DNA of 64,000 nt, taken from the NCBI RefSeq assembly GCF_047948215.1, contig NC_134465.1:12252522-12316521 (forward strand), given 5' to 3'. The position numbers and the translations under genes were made by a program. The notes beneath the pieces are model-generated. The model was not told the origin of the DNA. It worked only from the letters and a program-made list of their open reading frames with translations, and did not search any database. Below, one piece after another: positions 1 to 11,190 of the stretch. Position 1 is the stretch's first letter. The number at the start of each line of letters is the position of its first letter. The stretch is from Lycorma delicatula (lineage: Eukaryota; Arthropoda; Insecta; Hemiptera; Fulgoridae).

Positions 1-735
1 AGGCAAAAATTATGTAAATATCTACTACACTAGTACAAAAAATGAAAGGAACCCTGATCTAGCTTTAATGAAAAATTGTGAGGTCATTAATGTAGCGTGT
101 TGCAGTTTTTGACTTTTGTTCATTTTGTGCCGACGTATTGAATCTTTAAAGACTGAGACTGCAACATCAACCGCTCTCGGCTTAATCCAAGGTCATGTCA
201 CAGTTTCAATCATTAAAGATTTCAATATCTTGGCAGAGCATTAACGAAAACCAAAAATTTCAACACTACATTAAATACCTCACATTTTGTTATTAAAAGT
301 AGATCAAAACCCTTTAATTTCCATATTTATTTATATTAATACGTCGCTTAGATCGGGAGATATGCTGTATCGTAGACAAAAGTGGCAATTACTCTTTAAA
401 GTGGATTATTTGAAAATAAATGAAAGCTTAAGTCTTAAGCTTTTAAACGATTTTAGTGCAGTTTACTGAAAACATTTCGTTTCCCCCATGTGCTCCATCA
501 TACACGAAGAAAAAATTTCAAATTTTTAAAACTTTTCTTCTTAGTGATTTTTTTTAATTTGATCATTTTAGAAATCTGAAGTATACTGTCCAAAACTAGA
601 GTATTCAAGCTTTGATTCTTTTTATATTCGTCTCTCTAAGCATCTTGGTTGCAAAGTTAAAGTAGTTTGAGTATAATCATTTTTTTATCATAATATCCCT
701 TTAATTTTTTGTATCTTCTTTGTTTTTTGAGGAGA
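1..735. repeat. Repeat C, rearranged copy
   Basis: Bases 1-70 (plus) match the start of a repeat seen again at about 7537-7620. Bases of about 280-735 match the continuation of that repeat (7600-7900) in reverse complement. The arrangement suggests a rearranged or fold-back copy. Bases 75-280 hold nothing I recognise. Class unknown: no coding capacity is visible, and the open frame at 287-469 is antisense to the repeat. Confidence 0.6.
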
Positions 736-996
736 AAAAAACAACCGAGTAAAAAAATCAAAAAAAATATTGGGAAAGCAAAAGAAGTTCCAAAATATTA
801 CGTAAACGTGATCCTTAGTAATCCGGACGAACAAAAAAAAACCACTCCTTTAAGATATACTAATAATACGGTTTCATTACGTTTATAGTAAGGTTATTCT
901 ACGACCAACCTGGAGTTATGTCGTGAAGTTATGTAACATATATGTCATGTTACATCCAAAACAAAGCAACGAGCAATTGCAGAGACAAAAATATAC

Positions 997-1317
997 TTAA
1001 TTTCCCTGAATGGAGGCTTCGTGTAATTTTGCTTTGCTTCTGGCAGTTATATGAGCTTTGTAAGTTATATTTATTCCTGGAATTATTTTTCGAGTTAGAA
1101 TTTTTATTGTAACTATTATTTTGTCTATAAAGTGGTTTGGAGTTTTATAATTCGTGCATTCCTGTATCGATTCGTTTGGTAGGTTCCATTTCGGAGTGTA
1201 TTTTTGATTTGATTGAAACTGTGTATGATTTACACCTTCTGTACTCTGTCGTTGTAATGGGCGTATGAGGGTAGAACTGAGTCGGAAATCCATTAAGCTT
1301 TGAGCGGTTAGTACCAT
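997..1317 (-). other. Unrecognised open frame, 106 codons
   Basis: This frame is open for 106 codons and rich in polar and basic residues (N, T, Q, K). It has no motif I recognise, no signal peptide and no membrane segment. The surroundings are repeats on both sides. It may be a retroelement fragment or chance; I cannot assign a function. Confidence 0.15.
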
Positions 1318-1498
1318 TTTTAAATTTTCTGGTAGGGACCCGATGGATAAATTATCTATGGCTCACAGGGAATGATGAAATTCACGAATATCTAGAGCTT
1401 CCGACGGTTCGAGAGATTGTGAAACAGCGCAGGAAGAAGTTATAAAACAAGAAGTTTGTACTTATAGTACACAGGCAATTTATCATCAAAATAGGTTG

Positions 1499-2250
1499 TA
1501 TTAGAAAATCCTTACCTACCGATTGATCTTTTGTCCATGCGTTAGGGGTGATGAGGGAAGCTTCAATCTTCAGATTTTTAACATCCCCCATAGATTTTTG
1601 AAAAACTCAAAAAGTTTTTGAAATGAGTTTTTCTCTGAATCTATGCATTTTAGAAAAAAGTTTTACAAACAAAAAATATAGAGGACATTCTCCTCTACAA
1701 TTAATGTCTTCAAGTTATGCCGTATAATTTTAAATTGAAATACTAGGTGGCGTTGAATTTATAAAAAACGTTGTAAACGAAGTAGTAAACGACTAGACCG
1801 GTTTCGAACACGTGCCCAATTCACAACATTTTCACACTTTCACAAGCTACAGCTCCAAAACGGTAAGTCGTACAAGAAAATTGTTTAAATAAAAGTTGTC
1901 TGTTTTTTGAGATTAACAACTTTTTCAAATGCAATACAGACGAAAAACAATTTTTTCCGGTGAAAAAACCGAAAAAACACGTTTTTTACAACTTCATCGC
2001 CAATTTCAATTTCAAATTATACGGCATAACTTCAAAGAAATTAATTGTAGAGGAGAATGTCCTGTAATTTTTTTGTTTGAAAAACCTTTCTCTAAAATGC
2101 ATAGATTCAGAGAAAAACGCATTTCAAAAACGTTTTGAGTTTTTCAAAAATCTATGGGGGGATGTTAAAAATCTGGAGTTAAGCTTCCCTCTCACCCCTA
2201 ATATATGGGAAAACATCGATCGGTAGGTAAGGATTTTCAAATAAAAATAC
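1499..2250. mobile_element. Fold-back element with long inverted arms
   Basis: The left arm (about 1499-1745) and right arm (about 1985-2250) are diverged inverted copies of each other. The left arm reads GAAAATCCTTACCTACCGAT and the right arm ends with its complement (ATCGGTAGGTAAGGATTTTC). Further in, both arms share blocks such as GGGGTGA near the outside and AGAGGAGAATGTCC further in. The 240-bp spacer has no recognisable coding sequence. This is the structure of a non-autonomous fold-back or long-TIR DNA transposon. I could not identify a clean target duplication. Confidence 0.7.
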
Positions 2251-3240
2251 AAATTGACTGTACTATTAAATAATTAATATCATGAACTTTAATCACATAG
2301 ATTTTTTTATTTTATAATTTGTTGTTATATTTATAAGTTATCTTATTATGACGTATTGTAAATAAAATATTTTTATATTGTTAATCACAATAATGATTTA
2401 TTTATTACTTATTTTGCTACTATATTTGTAGATTAAAGTAATTTAACTATTAAAATGTATTACTTGTTTTGTCTGCTTTCTTTAAAAAATAAATAAATAA
2501 ATTTTAAAAAATGTTTATAATTCTCAGAGGTATAAATAGTATAATAATTTATTCATAAACGTGTATAATTAAAAAAGTTTTAGGATGAAAAATTATGAAA
2601 GTTATCGACAAATGAATATACCGAGGCTTTTGGTGTATATAAAAAAAAACATTTAAATGTTAAAATGATAAAAAATGAATGGAATTGAAGTTTCAAACAT
2701 TTAAAAAATTTTATGACTAACTGCTTTTTTTTAGCTTAATATAGATTAGACAGTTTGTTATTTTGCAACCTTGATTTTTCAGTTATATTGAAATAGCTCA
2801 TTAACATACATTAAATCCTTGGGTCGTTTTCATCTAGAAGTTTAATCTTTTGTTCGCACATAAACATATATCGTACATATGCGATATATATATTAGTATA
2901 TACTATATATATACGGTATCGTATATGTATATGTATATTCTATTCTCATAGACGTAAAAAGGAATAATAAAAAAAAATTGAATCGTTTGAAATTTAGTAT
3001 AAGAAAAAACCGTTGAAAATTCGATGGGTCAACAAAATTTAAATGAAAATATATTTAAACAAATAAGAAAAGAAAGAAATCTGTGACAAAACCTTGTAAC
3101 TAGATCAACTAAGTCGATGGACAACGAATTAAAAAAATCTGATATAATTAATTTGGTGATAGAAGGACGTGTAGAGAAAAAATCTGTATTGTAAAACAAA
3201 ACTGTAGGAGATATAGATTACAGGATATGTACTACAAGTG
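2250..3240. other. AT-rich region, no gene seen; palindrome at 2874-2932
   Basis: This stretch is very AT-rich and I see no coding sequence. An imperfect palindrome of TA-rich arms lies at about 2874-2932: ACATATGCGATATATATATT faces a near-complement ending CGGTATCGTATATGT. Confidence 0.5.
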
Positions 3241-3480
3241 AATATAATGAAAAAAGTTCATATAAACATCGGTTGGAAACTCTTTGTTTTCGAATTACAG
3301 CTACCGAAAGATTTCGCTCGGATTTCAGCTCTTCTAATAAAAAGAATACTAATAAAAAGAATTATAATTTTTGGGAATAAAGTTGGAAGGTTTCTTATGT
3401 AATTTGAGTTGGGAAATAGGATAAAATTGATCCTAGAACTGCAACGACAGTAGTTTTTAAGATAACCGATGTAAAACAAA
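3240..3480 (+). repeat. Repeat G copy
   Basis: This segment shares ordered blocks (GGTTGGAAACTCTTTGTTTT, AAAGATTTCGCTCGGATTT, TGATCCTAGAACTGCAACGA) with 27895-28140, and partly with 30785-30970 in reverse complement. It is a diverged interspersed repeat without recognisable coding potential. Confidence 0.5.
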
Positions 3481-3699
3481 ATTCGGTATGAAAAACAAGT
3501 TTACTTCTAGGTTTTTAATATAATAGCTTTGTTAAATGACTAATAAGTATGGAAATTCTAACTTGTAGAGAATTTAATTTTGAGAAAATTAACGTACATA
3601 CAGCCGGTAAAAAGTAAATAACAAGTTTTAAAAATCGAATTTTTATTTTAGAAAAATAAATGAAAAATAGACAGAAAATAGTATATTATTCTTTCTGTA

Positions 3700-6600
3700 C
3701 CTAATAAACATTATTCTTAATATAGCAAAAAACATGAAATGATAATCGGTAAAAATTCCCTCCTCCCAATGTACATAGCACTCTGTCCGGGGTAAAGTAA
3801 TCCGGTGGCTTTCCGTACCGTTTCAGGATCGTTTCGTATAAATTCAATAGAATTTCGTATTTTAATGAGTATCTCTCTCTTTAATATTAACTTTTTGTCG
3901 ATATACTACCGTTTTCGTACGACCCCAAATGAAGTAATCTAAAGGCGTTAACTCAGGTGATCGGGGTGGCCAATCGATCGTTCCACCGCGTCCAATCCAG
4001 TTTAAAAAATTAGCATTCAAGTGATTTCTAGCTACTAAAGAAAAATTTGGGGTTGTTACATCGTGCTGGAAAATCATTTACAATCTATTTTGTAAAGGTC
4101 GGTAAATTATTTTTCAAAAAATGAACTTCTCCCGTAAGGTTTTTATTGAAAAAAAAACTATCCTCGAATTTTCTCATAAATAATGCCGCACCAAATAATG
4201 TGAAATCGATGTTGAAAATCAATTTTCACGGTACTATATGGATTGTGGATTGGTGGAATTTAGAGAAGCTTGACGAAGAAGAGGTAAAGAAGATTTTTGA
4301 GGAGGACATCGCAAGAGGTCTGAGTAAAAAAGATAAGGTAGAAAATGTAGAAGAAGAATGGGAGAATGTTAAAAAGGAAATTCTTAAATCAGCAGAAGCA
4401 AACTTAGGCGGAATAAAGAGAACCGGTAGAAAACCTTGGGTTACAGACGATATATTGCAGCTGATGGATGAACGTAGAAAATATAAGAATGCTAGTGATG
4501 AAGAAAGTAAAAGGAACTATCGGCAATTAAGAAATGCTATAAATAGGAAGTGCAAACTGGTGAAAGAAGAGTGGATTAAAGAAAAGTGTTCAGAAGTGGA
4601 AAGAGAAATGAACATTGGTAAAGTAGACGGAGCATACAGGAAAGTTAAGGAAAATTTTGGGGTACATAAATTAAAATCTAATAATGTGTTAAACAAAGAT
4701 GGTACACCAATATATAATACGAAAGGTAAAGTCGATAGATGGGTGGAATATATTGAAGAGTTGTACGGAGGAAATGAATTAGAAAATGGTGTTATAGAGG
4801 AAGAAGAGGAAGTTGAGGAGGATGAAATTGGAGAAACAATACTGAGATCTGAATTTAAGAGAGCATTAAAAGATTTAAATGGCAGAAAGGCTCCTGGAAT
4901 AGACGGAATACCTGTAGAATTACTGCGCAGTGCAGGTGAGGAAGCGATTGATAGATTATACAAACTGGTGTGTAATATTTATGAAAATGGGGAATTCCCA
5001 TCAGACTTCAAAAAAAGTGTTATAGTTATGATACCAAAGAAAGCAGGGGCAGATAAATGTGAAGAATACAGAACAATTAGTTTAACTAGTCATGCATCAA
5101 AAATCTTAACTAGAATTTTATACAGAAGAATTGAGAGGAGAGTGGAGGAAGTGTTAGGAGAAGACCAATTTGGTTTCAGGAAAAGTATAGGGACAAGGGA
5201 AGCAATTTTAGGCCTCAGATTAATAGTAGAAGGAAGATTAAAGAAAAACAAACCGACATACTTGGCGTTTATAGACCTAGAAAAGGCTTTCGATAACGTA
5301 GATTGGAATAAAATGTTCAGCATTTTAAAAAAATTAGGGTTCAAATACAGAGATAGAAGAACAATTGCTAACATGTACAGGAACCAAACAGCAACAATAA
5401 CAATTGAAGAACATAAGAAAGAAGCCCTAATAAGAAAGGGAGTCCGACAAGGATGTTCCCTATCTCCGTTACTTTTTAATCTTTACATGGAACTAGCAGT
5501 TAATGATGTTAAAGAACAATTTAGATTCGGAGTAACAGTACAAGGTGAAAAGATAAAGATGCTACGATTTGCTGATGATATAGTAATTCTAGCCGAGAGT
5601 AAAAAGGATTTAGAAGAAACAATGAACGGCATAGATGAAGTCCTACGCAAGAACTATCGCATGAAAATAAACAAGAACAAAACAAAAGTAATGAAATGTA
5701 GTAGAAATAACAAAGATGGACCGCTGAATGTGAAAATAGGAGGAGAAAAGATTATGGAGGTAGAAGAATTTTGTTATTTGGGAAGTAAAATTACTAAAGA
5801 TGGACGAAACAGGAGCGATATAAAATGCCGAATAGCACAAGCTAAACGAGCCTTCAGTAAGAAATATAATTTGTTTACATCAAAAATTAATTTAAATGTC
5901 AGGAAAAGATTTTTGAAAGTGTATGTTTGGAGTGTCGCTTTATATGGAAGTGAAACTTGGACAATCGGAGTATCTGAGAAGAAAAGATTAGAAGCTTTTG
6001 AAATGTGGTCCTATAGGAGAATGTTAAAAATCAGACGGGTGGATAAAGTGACAAATGAAGAGGTATTGCGGTATAGATGAAGAAAGAAGCATTTGGAAAA
6101 ATATAGTTAAAAGAAGAGACAGACTTATAGGCCACATACTAAGGCATCCTGGAATAGTCGCTTTAATATTGGAAGGACATGTAGAAGGGAAAAATTGTGT
6201 AGGCAGGCCACGTTTGGAGTATGTAAAACAAATTGTTGGGGATGTAGGATGTAGAGGGTATACTGAAATGAAATGACTAGCACTAGATAGGGAATCTTGG
6301 AGAGCTGCATCAAACCAGTCAAATGACTGAAGACAAAAAAAAAAATATGGATTGTACTCGTTCTACAAATAACTACTTTTAAAATCGAAGACTCCGTCTC
6401 TCGTAAAAGTTGCTTAATCGTAAATAAAATTGAATTTACCTTATCAGCGTTGTCTAGAGGCAGATGACAGTAGTCTAACCGCTGGGGATAATCTGTTTGA
6501 ACCTTCTGCAGGCGGAAAGGATAAAGATTTTCTTTCCATAGGATGCGTCACACTTTATTTTTTGATAAACCAGTACGACATGAAATTCGCCTTGTACTAT

Positions 6601-6745
6601 TGCCCGGGCTACGCTGAATATGCTGAATCGCACGATGATTTACTTGGCGTTCAACAGAAGACGAACGTCTTGGAAGTGATCCTTCTGTTCGTAAATGTTG
6701 ATACACCGAAGCATGTTTATTATGTACAGAAAGAATAATAAGATT
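3700..6745 (-). pseudogene. DUF4817-type mariner-like transposase, split by a LINE
   Basis: A decayed cut-and-paste transposase can be read on the minus strand in two parts, 6740-6356 and 4246-3700, interrupted by a LINE. The first part carries the helix-turn-helix region (GSLPRRSSSVERQ, then ENLYPFRLQKVQ). It continues with TRDGVFDFKSS and, after the LINE, HRFHIIWCGII, MIFQHDVTTPNFSL, IGRGGTIDWPPRSPELTP and LDYFIWG, the usual catalytic-end order of this family. QHD holds the second catalytic Asp and LTPLD the third. Stops and frameshifts break it in several places. Plus-strand open frames over it (for example 6430-6738) are antisense shadows. The family assignment is from memory of insect transposases. 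Confidence 0.8.
4247..6344 (+). mobile_element. RTE-like non-LTR retrotransposon, 5'-truncated copy 1
   Basis: This is the longest copy of the main LINE in the window. It encodes a reverse transcriptase: the fingers motif GRKAPGIDGIPVELL, the palm motif LAFIDLEKAFD, the RQGCSLSPLLFNLY block and the catalytic FADD at 5568-5579, followed by a long C-terminal region (YGSETW, CYRRMLK-like, GHILRHPG). The upstream endonuclease is missing, so it is 5'-truncated. An 11-bp TSD (ATATGGATTGT) lies at 4236-4246 and 6345-6355. The open frame apparently starting at 4146 is partly flanking DNA. A 2-nt deletion near 6072 shifts the frame, and CGA has become TGA at 6274-6276. The element stop (TGA, 6328-6330) is 4 nt before the A tail. 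The RTE clade is my best guess. Confidence 0.88.
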
Positions 6746-7400
6746 TTCTATCTAGTTATCATCTGTTTTTCTTTAATGAAAAACGTTCTTTTTATCTGTA
6801 TTTACATTACTTTTCTCAGAATTAAATTCTACAACTTCTACTGTGTTCTCTGTGGCAAATTCCATTAAAATGGGGTTATTCAGTCAAACGTTATTAAGAT
6901 TCAAACACGCCGACACACGTAAATACGTACGAATAATACCCCCTTTCATTTTTTTGTGTTTTGGGGTCCCTGGATATGAAACATTGAGAAATGCAAAAAA
7001 CCCAGTACCATTTTTTTAACCGATTACCACATTTATTTTCTTGCAACATAGTTCTAAATCTACGACGTCCGGAAAGAAAAATGGAGGTAGTTAAAAACCA
7101 GATTGGTGTAAAGAAGCAGAAATTTCATGAAAAAGAGACGGTTGCTAGTATCAGATCTAGATCTAAAAATATGGAAATAAATTTTTGAAAATATGTTTCT
7201 ATTCAGTATAAAAATGCGCGTGTAATTTACGGTAGTAGAACACAAAGAATAAAAAGTGTGAAATCTGATGAACAGTCGGTCGATAAAGTACGTAACGAAG
7301 GGTCTTAACATGAATTGGAAGAAAGAGAGAGAATATCTTTAATTTGAGGTAGAATCTTTTAAAGAGCGTACCAATTCTCCGGTGGGCCGTATATTAATAT
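6745..7400. other. No gene seen
   Basis: I see no recognisable coding sequence or repeat of known type between the transposase remnant and the GC-rich hairpin. The short open frames at 6991-7188 and 7060-7311 have no family features. Confidence 0.4.
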
Positions 7401-7432
7401 CTTTTAGAACACTCATTCTCAAAGTTGACGAT

Positions 7433-7500
7433 AACGCCCCCTTGTGGGTGCTGGAGGCCTTTAGGGGGCGGTAGAAGCCCCAAAGAAAACTGGGGGCGTT
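7433..7500. repeat. GC-rich hairpin
   Basis: AACGCCCCC (7433-7441) and GGGGGCGTT (7492-7500) form a perfect 9-bp stem around an inner GC-rich stretch with GGGGGCGG and AGCCCC blocks. It stands out against AT-rich flanks and adjoins repeat C. Confidence 0.6.
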
Positions 7501-7536
7501 CAGGCAGTCTAGGAAGGCGATAGCTGATTAAAAAAA

Positions 7537-8060
7537 AAGGCAAAAATTATGTTTTCCTGATATTTCAAACTAAAATTAAATACCTACTAGACTGGTACAA
7601 AAAATTAAAGGGACACCTATGTTTTATGATAAAAGATGATTGTATCCAAACTACTTTAACTTTGCGACCGAGAGGCTTAGATAGACGAAGAAAAAAATTT
7701 CAATCTTCTACTTTTTGTTAATATACTTTTTGTTCAAATTTTTAAAAAATATCAAATAAAAAAAAAATGTTTAATTTGAAGATTTTCTTCGTGTTTGATG
7801 GAGCGCATTGGGAAAACGAATTTTTTTCAGTAACCTCATTAAAATTATTTCAAAGCTAAAGACTAGCTTTTTTTTTTGTACATCTACAATTTCTTGAACC
7901 GAAATATTCCACTTTAAAGAGAAAAGGAATTGAAAATGTTTTTAAAAGAGCATCTTAAAAACAGATATTGCAACTGTTATTTTTAACAAATGATAGGTTT
8001 AAAAAATTTGGGGGGCGCTAGAAATTATTTGATTCTAAATGTAGGCGGTGGACAAAAAAT
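7537..8060 (+). repeat. Repeat C copy
   Basis: This segment matches 1-70 in the same orientation and 280-735 in reverse complement. Shared blocks include CAAACTACTTTAACTTTGCG and CTTCGTGTTTGATGGAGC. No protein is recognisable. A GC-rich motif, GGGGGGCGCT, occurs near its end. Confidence 0.6.
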
Positions 8061-8155
8061 TTTGAGAAAAATGTTTTAGAGATTGTATACTGATAAATGA
8101 AATTTTAGTTGATGTTTATATGTGATGTAGGTTTTTATTTTTTAAGAGGAGAAAA

Positions 8156-8338
8156 TTTGCCTGCCTCCGTGGCGCGAGTGGTTGCATTTCGGCCTTTCAC
8201 CCGGAGGTCCCGGGTTCGAATCCCGATCAAGCATGGCATTTTCACACGCGCTATAAATCATTTATCTCATCCTCTGAAGCAATACTTAACTGTGGACTCT
8301 GAGGTTAAACAAAAAACAAAAATAAGAAAAAATAAATA
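8156..8338 (+). mobile_element. SINE2, tRNA-derived, full-length copy
   Basis: The head resembles a tRNA: a box A-like GTGGCGCGAGTGG, then a box B match GGTTCGAATCCC near 8212. A non-tRNA body and an A-rich tail follow. A 7-bp direct repeat (GAGAAAA) at 8149-8155 and 8339-8345 is a plausible TSD. Related copies lie at 27340-27460, 30343-30450, 43112-43245 and 53323-53492. It is not a functional tRNA gene because the anticodon arm is altered and a tail is attached. Confidence 0.75.
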
Positions 8339-8574
8339 GAGAAAACTTAAGGAAACCTTTTTTTTTGGGAGAGGGGAGAGAATTAGATTTGTCAGGGCCT
8401 TATTAATTATGTTGTCCTGATTTAGTTCAATATTTACGTGTATTGTATTGGTGGTACACTACTTATAATGATAAAGCAATCTAAATTCTAACTTAGTGAT
8501 CGTGATATTTTATGATTAGTTTTGTCCGTTAAAGTTGAAATAAGAAACATGTCAAATTTTAGCAAGTGAGAAGC

Positions 8575-8650
8575 GCGCGCGCACTCTCTCTCTCTCTATC
8601 TCTCACTCTCTCTCTGTTTCACACACACACTCTCTCTCTCTCATTCTAAC
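8575..8650. repeat. Mixed simple repeat (GC)n, (CT)n, (CA)n
   Basis: An alternating CG run, then CT and CA tracts follow each other within 75 bp. A similar composite tract is at 44035-44115. Confidence 0.8.
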
Positions 8651-9071
8651 TCTTTCTAGCTAATTCTATATAATTTCAATAAAACAATGATTTAAAATTT
8701 TTTAAAATTAATTTAAAATAAAATAAAATTTACGATGTTAAAATAGAAAATTACTCGTATATATTTATTATACTGTAGTAAAATTATTAAAAAAAAGATA
8801 TAAATAATCACCGTTAAAGGCCACGATAAACTTAAAATAAATTTAACACCTATTTCTACTTTCTACAAACGTAATAAAATCGATAAACCTGAATAATTAA
8901 TGAAAAATGATGTTAACCGATGTCAAAAACAGAAAAAAAAAGTCAAGGAAATATTTTTATATCCAGAAATAATCTGATAATTTTGATGATAAAAATAAAA
9001 AAAAATGTATATCGCATTTCATTTCTCTTACTACAACAAAAATTATTAATAATAAATGTTTCATTTGGTGG

Positions 9072-9107
<36 letters not shown>

Positions 9108-9540
9108 CGACTGATTGAAATAGACTTCAGAAACTACATTAGAAAAAATAATTTAATAATAATTTATAATTTTTTAATACTTTAAATTATCAATTTGTAT
9201 AAAACGGCCGCCATGTAAAAAATATTATTAATAATGTAAGTTTACAAATTAAACCAAAACAGTAAAAAACCATTTTTTTAAATTTTGTAAGTTTTAGTAC
9301 AAATTAAATTTGAATAAAAGTTAATTCTAAAAGTCGAAGTATAAATAAAAATTAAAAATATATAATTTTTTAAACATCCGTTTTATTTTTTATTTTTAGG
9401 TATTATTTTATTTAAAATTATTTTTTTTTAATGTGAATTATAATAGAAAAGAGTAATTTTCGTTTTTTCTGTATTGCACGATTACTTAATCTTCTCTTTT
9501 ACTAAGTAGAGTAAAATAATAATGTAAGAAAGAAAAAACA
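8650..9540. other. AT-rich region with a poly(T) tract
   Basis: No gene is seen. A T run of about 30 bases at 9072-9101 could be the A tail of a lost minus-strand retroposon. The predicted frame at 8920-9114 ends in a poly-Phe stretch from this run and is not credible. Confidence 0.5.
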
Positions 9541-10185
9541 GGAAATTCAATGAACATAACTATGAATGTTAGAGAAATAGAAAGGGTAAAAAAATTTATT
9601 TATCTGGGAACATTTTTTTCTGAGGATGGGATGTACAAGAGTACAGAAGGCAAGTGGATTTACGCCTAAGACGCCTGGTCTGAAACAAGGAGGTACTTTT
9701 GCCATGTAAGAGAATATAAAGCATACTTTGCGCCTATTCTAATCTACGCGGCAGTAACCTGAAGATAGCTGAAAGAAGGAGATTCGAGTACAAACAACAG
9801 AAATGAAATTCAAGAGAAGCACTCTAGGGAAGACAAGAAGGGATAGGGTAAAAAGCAGTACGATTACAGAGGAACTGAAATTGAGAAGCCTTGTCGAGTC
9901 ATTTGGAAGATTAAAGCTCAGGTGGTTTGAGCATATTGAAAGGACGGATGAGGAAATGTTATCAAAAAGGGTTCTGCAACGGGTACCAAGGAATGTTGCT
10001 ATCAAGGGGTAGACCGAGAACGAAACGGACGAATACGGTGATCGGGGTAGTGCGCAAGGAAGGCGATGTGATGAGAGAAATGGAAGAAAGATAGTTCGTG
10101 TATCGAACCAGGCGGAGAAATTTTGTAGAAGACCCGACCCGAGGAAACTTGGATTAAAGGGACTGAAGATGATGATGATAATATA
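9540..10185 (+). pseudogene. LINE 3' fragment, second lineage
   Basis: Broken frames spell the C-terminal part of a non-LTR retrotransposon ORF2. VKKFIYLGTFFSEDG matches the block after the RT palm, LGKTRRDRV and LRWFEHIERTDEEML match the C-terminal block seen in RTE-like LINEs, and the end reads like a GDRRRW/DPTR-type terminus, followed by a GATGAT-rich tail. The sequence differs clearly from the main RTE-like family, so it is a separate and older lineage. Stops and frameshifts occur throughout. Confidence 0.65.
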
Positions 10186-10289
10186 AATTATTAATAGCTT
10201 TACAAAAATAAAATATTATTCGTACAAAAGAAAGCTATCGCAAAAAAAATGTAAGTTATAAAACTTACGTCTTGTTTAAAATTAAAAGA

Positions 10290-11190
10290 GCTGTGGGTCC
10301 ATTTGTAATACGACATAAATCCCACCTGAATTCGATTTCATTCCGGCAAGTCGGATGTTACCTCTACAGCTGCGACGTCAATTCGAAGTCTTAGCTCAAC
10401 AAGATCGACAGGCAAAGGCGGTACATAAACCCGATCTTTAATGACGCCCCACAAACAAAATCTAGCTGGATCAAATCTGGGGACCGAGGCGGCCGTGCGG
10501 TTGAACCTTCACGACCGATCCGTCGATCTTGGAATCGAGTAGCAAGAAAATCTCTGATTTTGAGGCGGTAGAGAGATGGTTCCCCGTCTTGCTGATAGTA
10601 ATGAAGTTTATTTTGGTCGACATCGTCTAAGTGAGAAATTAAAAAAATTGAAGCGCGTACAGATAAACGATACGATTTGAATCCTGGAAGAAAAACGGGT
10701 CTTTTGTTTGGAAGATGAACAAACTACGGTAGAAGTACAATCTACGTACGGATGAGTACGGTAGGAGGCTCCCTACCGTACTCTCTATGAAAATTACGTT
10801 GAACTGCAGTTTTCTGACTAATCGTGAAACAAAACGCACATCCCAACCGCGTAGGGGAAGGTAAGACACCCACCTACTGACGTTCCGGTCGCCACACCAC
10901 CACCCCGTTCCTTGTCCTGTTAGGCTTTAACGGGAGTCGTCTATCGCCCTCCGACTTTTTGCATCTCACAGTAATAATCCTGGCCTCGTTGGGATGCCAC
11001 CGATGTAAATGCCTCGGTAGACGTTTGCTTCGGTGATTTAATAACCCGGCTTATTGCCTTCGCTGTAGGTCTCGTCCGGACATCTTGAATGTCCTGAAAC
11101 AAAACGCACAGCGAGCACGTTCCGCACTAGTCCATTTTTATGGACTAATGACAGCGCTTGTGACAAAATTCGGTGCTAATGAACTACACT
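10290..11190 (-). pseudogene. DUF4817-type transposase remnant, split by a retroposon
   Basis: On the minus strand, 11190-11096 gives a weak N-terminal match (a CVLFH-type block). The part at 10840-10290 ends with RFDPARFCLWGVIKDRVYVP and PLPVDLVELRLRIDVAA, the typical C-terminal block after the third catalytic Asp, which is degenerate here. The middle is deleted or unreadable, and a 255-bp insertion separates the parts. No function is retained. Confidence 0.65.
10841..11095. mobile_element. Retroposon F, copy 1, with 15-bp TSD
   Basis: A 255-bp, relatively GC-rich insertion is flanked by perfect 15-bp direct repeats (GAAACAAAACGCACA) at 10826-10840 and 11096-11110. A related sequence occurs at about 28432-28690, sharing CCGGTCGCCACACCA and CCACCGATG. 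No tRNA-like boxes or long frame are visible, so it is either an unclassified SINE or a conserved LINE 3' end. Confidence 0.75.

Noticed and set aside
4146..4247. Start of the 644-codon frame as a genuine protein N-terminus
   Set aside because: The first about 34 codons lie outside the LINE, upstream of the 11-bp TSD, and are antisense to a transposase. The LINE itself is 5'-truncated.
4517..4963. Ser-rich 148-codon minus-strand frame
   Set aside because: It is antisense to the LINE reverse-transcriptase coding region, and the same shadow occurs in the other copies.
8160..8235. Functional tRNA gene
   Set aside because: Box A and box B are present, but the anticodon arm is not canonical and a non-tRNA body with A-rich tail follows. 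Related copies confirm a SINE.
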